5,641 nucleotides of DNA, from contig JAFLSP010000122.1 of the NCBI GenBank assembly GCA_022510885.1, positions 1-5,641 of the forward strand. The letters are read 5' to 3'. The notes under the pieces are model-generated. The model did no database searches. It saw nothing but the letters and a program-made list of their open reading frames with translations, and was not told the DNA's origin. The stretch comes from Treponema sp. (lineage in GTDB: Bacteria; Spirochaetota; Spirochaetia; Treponematales; Treponemataceae). Positions 1-5,546 of this stretch are shown here, piece by piece. A program made the position numbers and the translations under genes. Position 1 is the stretch's first letter; each line of letters starts with the position of its first letter.

Positions 1-48
1 GTGAGAGACGGCGTTTTTTGTTCGGCACGACACGGGGGAGCATGGTGA
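1..48 (+). CDS. Possible C-terminal end of an upstream gene (partial)
   Basis: The first reading frame is open from the left edge and stops at TGA 46-48, giving a 15-residue tail (VRDGVFCSARHGGAW). Its stop would overlap the start of the next gene (ATG 42, or GTG 45 as a GTGA overlap), which is the arrangement at the two following junctions of this cassette. That spacing is the only support; the peptide is not recognisable. The T-run at 14-19 could instead belong to an upstream terminator, in which case this is not coding. Fifteen codons cannot decide it. Confidence 0.25.
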   Translation: MRDGVFCSARHGGAW

Positions 49-269
49 ACGGCGCGCAGAAAAAAGACCTTTTTATGATGCAGGTACGGCTGTTCCGGCT
101 CGCCCAAATGCGATGGTGTCTGTCGGCAAAGGAGTGCAGCAGGCTGTTCCGCTCCTATCGGCTCTACGCCTATATCGAAAACTGCTATGATTTCTTCCAC
201 GTTCAGGGCGACGAGGCAAACCTTTTGGACATGGCCGCATTCCTTGCGACCAAGGGCGTGCGCCTATGA
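42..269 (+). CDS. DUF3791-type small protein, partner of the DUF3990 gene
   Basis: A basic protein of about 75 residues with no signal peptide or membrane segment, so probably cytoplasmic. The layout matches DUF3791 as I know it: an N-terminal helix (FMMQVRLFRLAQMRWCLS), a middle segment with KECSRLFRSYRLYAYIENCYD, then FHVQGDEANLLDMAAFLA near the C-terminus. Family members are small helical proteins of unknown function that commonly sit beside DUF3990 genes, as here. The stop overlaps the next start by 4 bases (ATGA at 266-269), implying translational coupling. The start is uncertain. The frame is open back to the window edge, with TTG 18, ATG 42, GTG 45 and ATG 75 available. A GGGGGAG stretch at 34-40 lies immediately upstream; it is 1 base from ATG 42 and 4 from GTG 45, so GTG 45 is as likely as the ATG chosen. 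The role (antitoxin, chaperone or structural partner) is inference. Confidence 0.75.
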   Translation: MVNGAQKKDLFMMQVRLFRLAQMRWCLSAKECSRLFRSYRLYAYIENCYDFFHVQGDEANLLDMAAFLATKGVRL

Positions 270-844
270 TGCTGCGGGACGGAACGCTGCTTTACCACGG
301 AAGCTACACGGCCGTAGAAAGGATTGACCTGTCATGTTGCATGGCAGGAAAGGATTTTGGAAGAGGCTTTTATCTTACCGATGACTATGCCCAAGCCGAG
401 CGTTTTGTGCGCGCGTCAATGCGGAAAGCGGCAAAAAACGGAATAGCACTTCCATCTGCCGGAACTGGGTTCGTGTCCGTATTTCGCTATGAACAAAGAA
501 ACGGCATTGCCCTGTTTGAATTCGGCACGGCAGACAGGGACTGGCTTCACTGTGTCGCTGCACACCGAAGGGAAAGCGGAGCATTGCGCAACGAACTGAC
601 GAAATGGCAACGCTACGACATACTTGCCGGAAAGATAGCGAACGACACAACGAACCAAGTGCTTACGGCATACATAAACGGGCTGTACGGAATGCCGGGT
701 TCGGAGCGTGCCGACGAGATAGCCATCAGCTTGCTGCTTCCCAACCGGCTTTCGGGGCAAGTCTGTTTCAAAACGGAAACGTCGCTTGCCTGCCTTTCAT
801 TCCGTGAGGCGCGGCTGACGAGCCGGCAAGGAGCCGCGCGGTGA
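266..844 (+). CDS. DUF3990 protein, predicted PARP-like ADP-ribosyltransferase fold
   Basis: A soluble 192-residue protein. Near the N-terminus LYHGSY (9-14) is followed 22 residues later by GRGFYLTDDY (32-41). This pair mirrors the WHGS and GKGIYFAD motifs that form the NAD-binding site of PARP-type ADP-ribosyltransferases. Later family blocks are EFGTADRDWLHCVAAHRR (85-102), YDILAGKIANDTT (117-129) and QVCFKTETSLACL (165-177). H11 and Y36 would be the first two residues of an H-Y-E triad; E171 in the last block is my candidate third, unproven. DUF3990 is assigned to the ADP-ribosyl superfamily, but I know of no established substrate. The length slightly exceeds the family core; residues 180-192 look like a basic tail. 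The start at 266 makes an ATGA overlap with the upstream stop; ATG 269 is the alternative. The 3' end overlaps the next gene by GTGA (841-844). NAD-dependent modification of a protein or nucleic acid is a reasonable guess, not shown. Confidence 0.85.
   Translation: MMLRDGTLLYHGSYTAVERIDLSCCMAGKDFGRGFYLTDDYAQAERFVRASMRKAAKNGIALPSAGTGFVSVFRYEQRNGIALFEFGTADRDWLHCVAAHRRESGALRNELTKWQRYDILAGKIANDTTNQVLTAYINGLYGMPGSERADEIAISLLLPNRLSGQVCFKTETSLACLSFREARLTSRQGAAR
828..833 (+). promoter_or_regulatory. Ribosome-binding site supporting the GTG start at 841
   Basis: AAGGAG lies inside the end of the DUF3990 gene with a 7-base spacer to GTG 841. The optimal spacing, plus the GTGA overlap with the upstream stop, fixes this non-ATG start; the next in-frame ATG at 868 would remove the N-terminal helix. 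Confidence 0.75.
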
Positions 845-1080
845 GACAAAGCGAGTACGAATTCACGATGGAACTGCTTTCCGCAATGGCAGCCGAGACC
901 ATCGCACGAAACCAGAAAATAGCAAAAATCAAGGCGTTCGACCGTTTTATGCGGTCAGAGACCGCCGCACTGCTCTTTGACGAAGAATCGGGACTGTGGC
1001 AAAACGGCCCCGACTACATTGCCGACGAGTACCAGGCAGAGCAACGTGCAAAAGCAACTTCCCGCAGACACCTGAAATGA
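841..1080 (+). CDS. Small protein of unknown function, third gene of the DUF3990 cassette
   Basis: A 79-residue cytoplasmic-type protein starting at GTG. I cannot give it a family name. It is predicted mostly helical: residues 3-21 (QSEYEFTMELLSAMAAETI) form an amphipathic helix, and a basic segment (RNQKIAKIKAFDRFM) follows. The distinctive C-terminal part reads SETAALLFDEESGLWQNGP and then DYIADEYQAE. The opening and this end resemble small proteins I recall next to DUF3990/DUF3791 genes, and could be a divergent DUF3791-like helical domain, but it lacks the YD-x-x-H-x-x-G signature of the 42-269 gene. The basic C-terminal tail (RAKATSRRHLK) might contact nucleic acid; that is speculation. 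It overlaps the DUF3990 stop by 4 bases and has its own strong ribosome-binding site, so it should be made in step with the predicted enzyme. Antitoxin or immunity partner is the most economical idea, untested. Confidence 0.7.
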   Translation: MRQSEYEFTMELLSAMAAETIARNQKIAKIKAFDRFMRSETAALLFDEESGLWQNGPDYIADEYQAEQRAKATSRRHLK

Positions 1081-1103
1081 CCGCAAGGCCACACGCCGTT
1101 CGC

Positions 1104-1122
1104 GGTGGTTTCGAGAGCCGCC
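1104..1122 (+). terminator. Weak hairpin after the cassette, possible terminator
   Basis: The transcript can fold GGTGG with CCGCC, extended by weak U-G and U-A pairs around a CGA loop, 23 bases after the cassette's last stop. The following sequence is pyrimidine-rich but has only a four-T run 13 bases beyond the stem (1136-1139). This is a poor intrinsic terminator; the cassette may end by Rho or read through into the ABC operon. Confidence 0.2.
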
Positions 1123-1135
1123 ATCCCCCTCGCCC

Positions 1136-1164
1136 TTTTCACGCCCCCGCACTTGCACTATAAT
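1136..1164 (+). promoter_or_regulatory. Sigma70-type promoter of the ABC operon
   Basis: A perfect TATAAT at 1159-1164 is preceded, after exactly 17 bases, by TTTTCA at 1136-1141 (4 of 6 matches to TTGACA). Transcription should start near 1171, leaving a leader of about 40 bases before ATG 1211. It is the only stretch between the two gene blocks that looks like a promoter and is oriented correctly for the downstream operon. Confidence 0.75.
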
Positions 1165-1171
1165 AGAAGCA

Positions 1172-1191
1172 CGTCCGCCGCGCGGCGGGCG
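1172..1191 (+). promoter_or_regulatory. GC-only hairpin in the 5' leader, overlapping the predicted transcription start
   Basis: CGTCCGCC pairs with GGCGGGCG across a GCGC tetraloop: 8 pairs including one U-G. The DNA core at 1175-1188 is a perfect 14-base palindrome (CCGCCGCGCGGCGG). No T-run follows, so it is not an intrinsic terminator. Lying just downstream of the -10 box, it could be a repressor operator, an mRNA 5'-stabilising hairpin, or chance in GC-rich DNA. Confidence 0.4.
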
Positions 1192-1210
1192 AACATGACA
1201 CGAGGGTTCT

Positions 1211-2161
1211 ATGATTGAAGTTGCGCATTTGTCCAAGCAGTTTGGGACGTTTCGCGCGGTGGACGACATCAGTTTTTCGATTCCGACGGGGCAGATTGTG
1301 GGTCTGCTCGGGCCGAACGGGGCGGGGAAGACGACCACCATGCGCATGATTACCGGCTTCCTGTCGCCCACGGCGGGGAGCGTTTCGGTTGACGGGACGG
1401 ACATTTCCGCAAATCCCGTGGAGGCAAAGCGGAAAATCGGCTACATGCCCGAAAGCGCGCCGCTCTACAGCGACATGATGGTGGACGACTACCTGCGCTA
1501 CGTGGCGGGGGTGCAGGGCGTTGACGCGGACGAGAAGGTGCCCGCGCTGTGCGAGACCTGCGGGCTGCGCGAGGTGATGCACAAGAACATCGCCGACCTG
1601 TCGCGCGGCTACCGGCAGCGCGTGGGGCTGGCGCACGCGCTCATGAACGACCCGGAAATCCTCATCCTTGACGAGCCGACGAGCGGGCTTGACCCCAACC
1701 AGATTCAGGACGTGCGCGACGTCATCAAGGAAATCGGCAGGACGCGCACGGTCATCATCTCCACGCACATTCTGGGCGAGGTGGAGATGCTCTGCGCGCG
1801 GGTCATCATCATCGCGCAGGGGAAAATCGTGGCGGACAGCCCGACGGGCGAGCTGCGCGAAAAATACGGCCACGCGGCGAGCGTCCTGGTGCAGGCGGCG
1901 GGCTGCTCGTATGAGGAGCTTGCGGCGGCGGTCGGCTCGCTGGCGGGCGTGGCGGGCTGCGCGCACGATGACGGCGACGCGCCCGCAGGCGCGGTCTCGC
2001 TGCTCGCCCACGCGGACGGCGGCGCGGAAATCCGCCCCGCAATCTTCAGGGCGGTCGCCGAAAAAGGCTGGACGCTGTACGAGCTGAGCCTGCGGCGCAA
2101 CAGCCTTGAGGACGTGTTCCATACGCTCACGCAGGGCGACGCGCAAGGAGGTGCGCAATGA
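1211..2161 (+). CDS. ABC transporter ATP-binding protein, GldA-like
   Basis: The ATPase subunit of an ABC-2 type transporter, 316 residues, cytoplasmic and membrane-associated. All nucleotide-binding motifs are intact: Walker A GPNGAGKT (34-41), a Q-loop position YMPE (78-81) with Glu where Gln is usual, as in many ABC-2 ATPases, signature LSRGYRQR (130-137), Walker B ILILDEP (150-156), D-loop SGLD (158-161) and switch His in STHIL (H186). The ATPase core ends near residue 220. The remaining 95 residues form the alanine-rich C-terminal domain typical of this subfamily, ending in LSLRRNSLEDVFHTLT. The start has GAGGG at 1202-1206 and is the first gene after the 1136-1164 promoter. The next gene overlaps it by ATGA. 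ATP hydrolysis should drive the permease encoded directly downstream. The GldA-like label rests largely on the GldF- and GldG-like neighbours; the ATPase alone would only be called a generic ABC-2 ATPase. Confidence 0.93.
   Translation: MIEVAHLSKQFGTFRAVDDISFSIPTGQIVGLLGPNGAGKTTTMRMITGFLSPTAGSVSVDGTDISANPVEAKRKIGYMPESAPLYSDMMVDDYLRYVAGVQGVDADEKVPALCETCGLREVMHKNIADLSRGYRQRVGLAHALMNDPEILILDEPTSGLDPNQIQDVRDVIKEIGRTRTVIISTHILGEVEMLCARVIIIAQGKIVADSPTGELREKYGHAASVLVQAAGCSYEELAAAVGSLAGVAGCAHDDGDAPAGAVSLLAHADGGAEIRPAIFRAVAEKGWTLYELSLRRNSLEDVFHTLTQGDAQGGAQ
2145..2151 (+). promoter_or_regulatory. Ribosome-binding site for the permease gene
   Basis: A perfect AAGGAGG, 6 bases before ATG 2158, embedded in the end of the ATPase gene; it fixes the start that gives the ATGA overlap. 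Confidence 0.8.
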
Positions 2162-2883
2162 ACGCAAAGAAACCGAATCCCGCGCTCGTCATCATGCGGC
2201 GCGAGCTTGCCGCCTACTTCGCAAGCCCGGTGGCATACATCGTGACGGGGCTGTTCTTGGTCGTGTCGGGCGTGTTCTTCTTCATGACCTTTTTCATGGC
2301 GAACCGCGCGGAGCTGCGCGACTTCTTCTCGCTGCTGCCCATCACGCTGTCCTTCTTCATTCCCGCGCTGACCATGCGGACGGTCGCGGAGGAGAAGCGC
2401 AGCGGGTCGATTGAGACGCTGCTCACGCTGCCGGTCACGGCCTTTGACGTCGCGCTGGGCAAATTCCTTGCGGCCTGCGCGTGCGGGGCGGCGATGCTCG
2501 TTCCCACGCTCGCCTACGTGGCGACCTGCGCGCTGTTCGGCTCGCCCGACCCGGGGCCGATTGTGGGCGGCTATTTCGGCGCGCTCTTCCTCGTCGCGGC
2601 GTTCAGCGCAATCGGCCTGTTCGCCACGAGCCTGACGAAGAACCAGATTGTCGCGTTCTTCATCGCCTGCCCGGTCTGCCTCGCGTTCTCGCTGCTCGGC
2701 GGCTTCCTGGTCTTCCTGCCGGCGCGACTGGTCAGCGTCTGCTCGTATTTCTCCGCGTACAGCCATTTCGTTTCCATCTCGCGGGGCGTCATCGACACGC
2801 GCGACCTGCTGTACTTCGTGTCGCTCACGGCGCTCTTCTTCGCGCTGACCGTGGAAACCCTCAAAGGAGACAGCCGAAAATGA
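2158..2883 (+). CDS. ABC-2 type permease, GldF-like
   Basis: An integral membrane protein of 241 residues, the usual size of GldF-type permeases. Six hydrophobic segments can be read, roughly at 25-47, 57-73, 98-124, 135-158, 163-187 and 213-232. After a short basic N-terminus comes the family-typical RRELAAYFASPVAYI (14-28). Between segments 2 and 3 lies EEKRSGSIETLLTLPVT (78-94), the cytoplasmic motif of ABC-2 permeases that contacts the ATPase. A single permease gene implies a homodimer, or pairing with the membrane-anchored GldG-like protein encoded next. The reading frame overlaps both neighbours by ATGA. The transported substrate cannot be deduced. In Flavobacterium the GldA-GldF-GldG exporter is linked to gliding, but homologues occur in many non-gliding bacteria. 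Confidence 0.92.
   Translation: MNAKKPNPALVIMRRELAAYFASPVAYIVTGLFLVVSGVFFFMTFFMANRAELRDFFSLLPITLSFFIPALTMRTVAEEKRSGSIETLLTLPVTAFDVALGKFLAACACGAAMLVPTLAYVATCALFGSPDPGPIVGGYFGALFLVAAFSAIGLFATSLTKNQIVAFFIACPVCLAFSLLGGFLVFLPARLVSVCSYFSAYSHFVSISRGVIDTRDLLYFVSLTALFFALTVETLKGDSRK
2863..2869 (+). promoter_or_regulatory. Ribosome-binding site fixing the GldG-like start at 2880
   Basis: AAAGGAG, 10 bases before ATG 2880. The frame is open much further upstream (to about 2481), but that stretch lies inside the permease gene and translates as Arg/Pro-rich nonsense. This site, the ATGA overlap and the N-terminal membrane anchor right after 2880 all place the true start here. Confidence 0.8.
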
Positions 2884-4946
2884 GAAAACTGCTCGATTAC
2901 CTCAAGTCATCACGCGGCGACGTGGTGCTGCTCGCGGTGTTCCTGCTGCTGCTCAACATGGTGGCGTACCGCGCCTTCGTGCGCCTCGACCTGACCGCGC
3001 CGCGCTCGTACTCGCTTTCCAAGGCGAGCGTGCAGACGGTGCGCACGCTGGAGGAGCCGCTGAGCGTGAAGGTCTTTTTTTCCGCGAACCTGCCCGCGCC
3101 CTACAACAGCGTGGAGCAGTACGTGCGCGACCTGCTCACCGAATACAAGGGCAAGGCGAACCGCAACTTCTCCTATGAGTTCTACGATATGTCCAAGCCG
3201 GACAACGAGCGGATTGCGCGCAACTACCGGCTGAACCAGATGCAAATCCGCGAGGTGAAGAACAACGAGGTCGGCTTCAAGCAGGTGTGGATGGGCATGG
3301 CCTTCACCTACGCGGACGCGGTTGAGGTGCTTGACGGCATCTCGTCGGTGGAGGGGCTGGAGTACAAAATCACCACGACCATCGGCACGATGATTGCCAC
3401 GACGAACACGCTCGCCGGGCTGCGCGGCACGGTCTCGCTCACGCTCTACAAGACCGACGCGATGCGCGACCTGGGGATTATGGGATTCGACGAGGCGGAG
3501 ACGGAAATCCGCCGCGCCTACACGCTGGTGAACGCGAAAAACCAGGATAAAATCACCTTTGCCGTGGAGGAGCCGCCCGCCGACGAGAACGTGCCGCTCG
3601 CGCAGCAGTACGGCATTCAGGCAATCAACTGGGACGGCGGCGCACGGCACGGCATATTCGGCCTGGTGCTTTCCTACGGCGGCTCCTTCCGCACGCTGCC
3701 CGTGCGCCTGTCGCGCGACATTTTCGGGCGCAACTTCATCGCGGGGCTGGACACGCTGGAGGACGACCTTGCCGACAGCCTCAAGAGCCTCGTCGCAAAG
3801 TCCGTGGAAATCGGCTACGTGCGCGGGCACGGCGAGTGGGACGCAAACGACGACGAGAACGGCGCGGGCGCGCTCACCGACCTGGTGAAGGACCGCTATT
3901 CGTTCAAGCTGCTCGACCTGCGCACCGACGACATCACGCCGAACCTGGCGAGCATCATCATCAACGGCCCCAAGCGCGCCTTCACCGAGGAGGAGCTGTA
4001 CAAAATCGACCAGTACCTGCTGCGCGGCGGGAACGTCATGCTGTTCATCGACCCGGTGGACGAGGTGCTTCCGGCGGGCGAGAATGCGTACTACCAGCAG
4101 CCGAGCTACCACCCGCTTGACATAGGGCTGGAGCGGATTCTGGACAAGTACGGCATCTCGTTCGGCAAAAACTACGTGCTTGACGAGCGTTGCTATCAGG
4201 AGCAGAACCAAATGTTCGGCGCGATGCCGGTGTACTTCATCCCCGAACTGCAACGGCAGAACATGAGCCAGAAGAGCGTCATCAGCCGGAACCTGGGCTA
4301 CGTCTACTTCATGCAGAACAGCTCGATTGACGTGAGCGGCGCGGAGGCGGCGGACGGCGAGCGCGTGACCGTGCTTGCCAAATCCTCCCCGCGCAGCTGG
4401 CTGATGAGCGGCGCCTTCCACACGAACCCCTCGTTCCTGCGCGTGCCGGCGGACAAAAGCCAGCTCAAGAGCGAAAACCTCGCCGTCCTGGTGGAAGGCC
4501 GGTTCAAGAGCGCGTTCGACGCGAAGCCCGCGGACGGCAGGCAGGACGACGGCACGATTTCGGTCAGCGACCACCTGAGCGAGAGCATTCAGAGCGGCAA
4601 GATTTTTGCGGTCGGCTCGTCAAAACTGACGCGGCCGCAGCTGCTCGTGGACGACGGGCAGCCCGTGGCGATATTCGTGCGCAACGCGGTGGACTACCTG
4701 AACGGCGAGGCGGATTTGTGCGCGATGCGCACCAAGGGGCTTTCGCTCAACACGCTCAGGGCGCGGACGGGCAAGGCGGTCAGCGCGGCGAAATTCATCA
4801 ACACCTATGGACTGGTGCTGCTCGTGGCAATCGTCGGGCTGCTCGCCTGGCACCGCCGCAACGCGCGCCGCAAGGCCGTGCGGATGCGCTACAATCCCCA
4901 CGACAGCCGCGAGGTCGGCGCAGACGCAAAGGAGGCGAAGGAATGA
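2880..4946 (+). CDS. GldG-like auxiliary protein of the ABC transporter (ABC_transp_aux family)
   Basis: A 688-residue protein anchored at both ends: one membrane segment at about 14-34 (after a basic MRKLLDYLKSSRG) and another at about 641-657, followed by a basic then charged cytoplasmic tail. The large middle part should be extracytoplasmic. The family hallmark follows the first anchor: RLDLTAPRSYSLS (35-47), then EEPLSVKVFFSANLPAPY (58-75). The core continues with GHGE (316-319), a stretch ending FTEEELYKIDQYLLRGG, and NVMLFIDPVD (385-394), the usual ABC_transp_aux order. This domain resembles glutamine-amidotransferase-like folds without obvious catalysis; it probably gates or couples the transporter or binds its substrate. 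Homologues are annotated as GldG, the auxiliary component of the gliding-related exporter. It shares ATGA overlaps with the permease before it and the DUF4340 gene after it. The length is normal and no frameshift is visible. Confidence 0.92.
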   Translation: MRKLLDYLKSSRGDVVLLAVFLLLLNMVAYRAFVRLDLTAPRSYSLSKASVQTVRTLEEPLSVKVFFSANLPAPYNSVEQYVRDLLTEYKGKANRNFSYEFYDMSKPDNERIARNYRLNQMQIREVKNNEVGFKQVWMGMAFTYADAVEVLDGISSVEGLEYKITTTIGTMIATTNTLAGLRGTVSLTLYKTDAMRDLGIMGFDEAETEIRRAYTLVNAKNQDKITFAVEEPPADENVPLAQQYGIQAINWDGGARHGIFGLVLSYGGSFRTLPVRLSRDIFGRNFIAGLDTLEDDLADSLKSLVAKSVEIGYVRGHGEWDANDDENGAGALTDLVKDRYSFKLLDLRTDDITPNLASIIINGPKRAFTEEELYKIDQYLLRGGNVMLFIDPVDEVLPAGENAYYQQPSYHPLDIGLERILDKYGISFGKNYVLDERCYQEQNQMFGAMPVYFIPELQRQNMSQKSVISRNLGYVYFMQNSSIDVSGAEAADGERVTVLAKSSPRSWLMSGAFHTNPSFLRVPADKSQLKSENLAVLVEGRFKSAFDAKPADGRQDDGTISVSDHLSESIQSGKIFAVGSSKLTRPQLLVDDGQPVAIFVRNAVDYLNGEADLCAMRTKGLSLNTLRARTGKAVSAAKFINTYGLVLLVAIVGLLAWHRRNARRKAVRMRYNPHDSREVGADAKEAKE
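4928..4935 (+). promoter_or_regulatory. Ribosome-binding site fixing the DUF4340 start at 4943
   Basis: AAAGGAGG with a 7-base spacer to ATG 4943, the strongest site in the window. It rules out the longer open frame that reaches back into the GldG-like gene and shows that the protein begins with its membrane anchor. Confidence 0.85.
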
Positions 4947-5506
4947 CAAGACGGAAGATGCTGCTGCTTGCGGGCATCGGCGTGCTGCTGTGCGTGTACG
5001 TCGCGCAGACGATTGGCGCGCACCGCTCGCCCGTCAGGACGCTCACGCTCGCGGACGAGCCGGACACGATTACGATTTCGTCCGCCGCGAACGGCACGGT
5101 CACGCTCACCAAGGACGGCGAGGCATGGCTGGTTGACGGGCTGCCCGCGGAGGAAAATCAGACGTATTTCATAACGGACGCGCTCAAGAACGTCAGGACG
5201 CTGGGCGTGGTCTCCCGCTCCAACGCGGAGGCGGACGTGCGGCGCTACGGCTTGGACGAGCAGAGCTGCATCACGGTGCGCGCGAGCAAGGACGGAACCG
5301 TGCTGCGCACGCTCACGCTCGGCAAGACCGCCGTCAACGCCGACCAGACCTACATCCGCGTGGACGGCGGCACGGAGACGCTCATCGCAAGCGGCAACCT
5401 GCACGGAGAGTTTGACGTGACCGCCGAGGAGCTTGTTGCGGAGCCGGACGAGGACGAGGAAACCGAGATACCCGAAGAGATACAAGAAGCGGAAAGCGTA
5501 TTGTAA
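4943..5506 (+). CDS. Short DUF4340-domain protein, membrane-anchored
   Basis: A 187-residue protein with a basic N-terminus (MTRRK) and one membrane segment or uncleaved signal at 6-24; the rest should lie outside the membrane. The body fits the first part of DUF4340: WLVDGLPAEEN (62-72), a helix to TDALKNVRTLGVVSR (78-92), RRYGLDE (100-106), KDGTVLRTLTLGK (116-128), TYIRVDGGTETLIASGNL (136-153). It then passes directly into an acidic tail (166-184, mostly Glu and Asp). DUF4340 proteins I know are usually several hundred residues, so this is a compact version. Only 2 bases separate its stop from the terminator, leaving no decayed remainder behind a frameshift. DUF4340 genes regularly follow gldG-like genes, and the ATGA overlap supports membership of the transporter complex. 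Molecular function unknown. Cys17 is not in a standard lipobox (Leu at -1). Confidence 0.82.
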   Translation: MTRRKMLLLAGIGVLLCVYVAQTIGAHRSPVRTLTLADEPDTITISSAANGTVTLTKDGEAWLVDGLPAEENQTYFITDALKNVRTLGVVSRSNAEADVRRYGLDEQSCITVRASKDGTVLRTLTLGKTAVNADQTYIRVDGGTETLIASGNLHGEFDVTAEELVAEPDEDEETEIPEEIQEAESVL

Positions 5507-5508
5507 AC

Positions 5509-5541
5509 AAAAAATCCTGCGGCAGCACCGCAGGATTTTTT
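5509..5541. terminator. Strong bidirectional intrinsic terminator
   Basis: A perfect 14-bp stem: AAAAAATCCTGCGG (5509-5522) pairs with CCGCAGGATTTTTT (5528-5541) around a CAGCA loop. The G+C-rich inner stem is flanked by A6 on the left and T6 on the right, so the transcript ends in a U-run whichever strand is read. It begins 2 bases after the DUF4340 stop and lies 5 bases from the stop of the convergent gene, serving both. Confidence 0.95.
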
Positions 5542-5546
5542 CGCCC

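Noticed and set aside
14..19. T6 run at the left edge as an intrinsic terminator.
   Set aside because: The stem, if any, lies outside the window, so it cannot be supported from this sequence; kept only as an alternative to the partial upstream gene.
1195..1218. Short upstream frame MTRGFYD overlapping the ATPase start, a possible leader peptide.
   Set aside because: It has no ribosome-binding site of its own and no codon pattern suggesting attenuation; it looks like chance.
1139..2167. Long open frame on the minus strand opposite the ABC ATPase gene (and similar ones at 1705-2766, 2910-4574 and 4889-5485).
   Set aside because: They are antisense to intact, recognisable genes in GC-rich DNA. 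Their translations are Arg/Ala/His/Val-rich without domain motifs, and no promoter or ribosome-binding site supports them.
2481..2879. N-terminal extension of the GldG-like protein in the same open frame, about 133 residues.
   Set aside because: It lies wholly inside the permease gene, reads as Arg/Pro/Ala-rich shadow sequence, and ATG 2880 has a ribosome-binding site, an ATGA overlap and the expected membrane anchor just after it.
4718..4942. N-terminal extension of the DUF4340 protein in the same open frame.
   Set aside because: It overlaps the GldG-like C-terminus, has shadow composition, and the AAAGGAGG at 4928-4935 clearly serves ATG 4943.
4943..5010. Possible lipoprotein signal in the DUF4340 protein at Cys17.
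   Set aside because: The residues before the Cys are V-L-L; Leu at -1 does not fit a lipobox, even allowing for the looser spirochaetal rules I know. A plain membrane anchor explains it.
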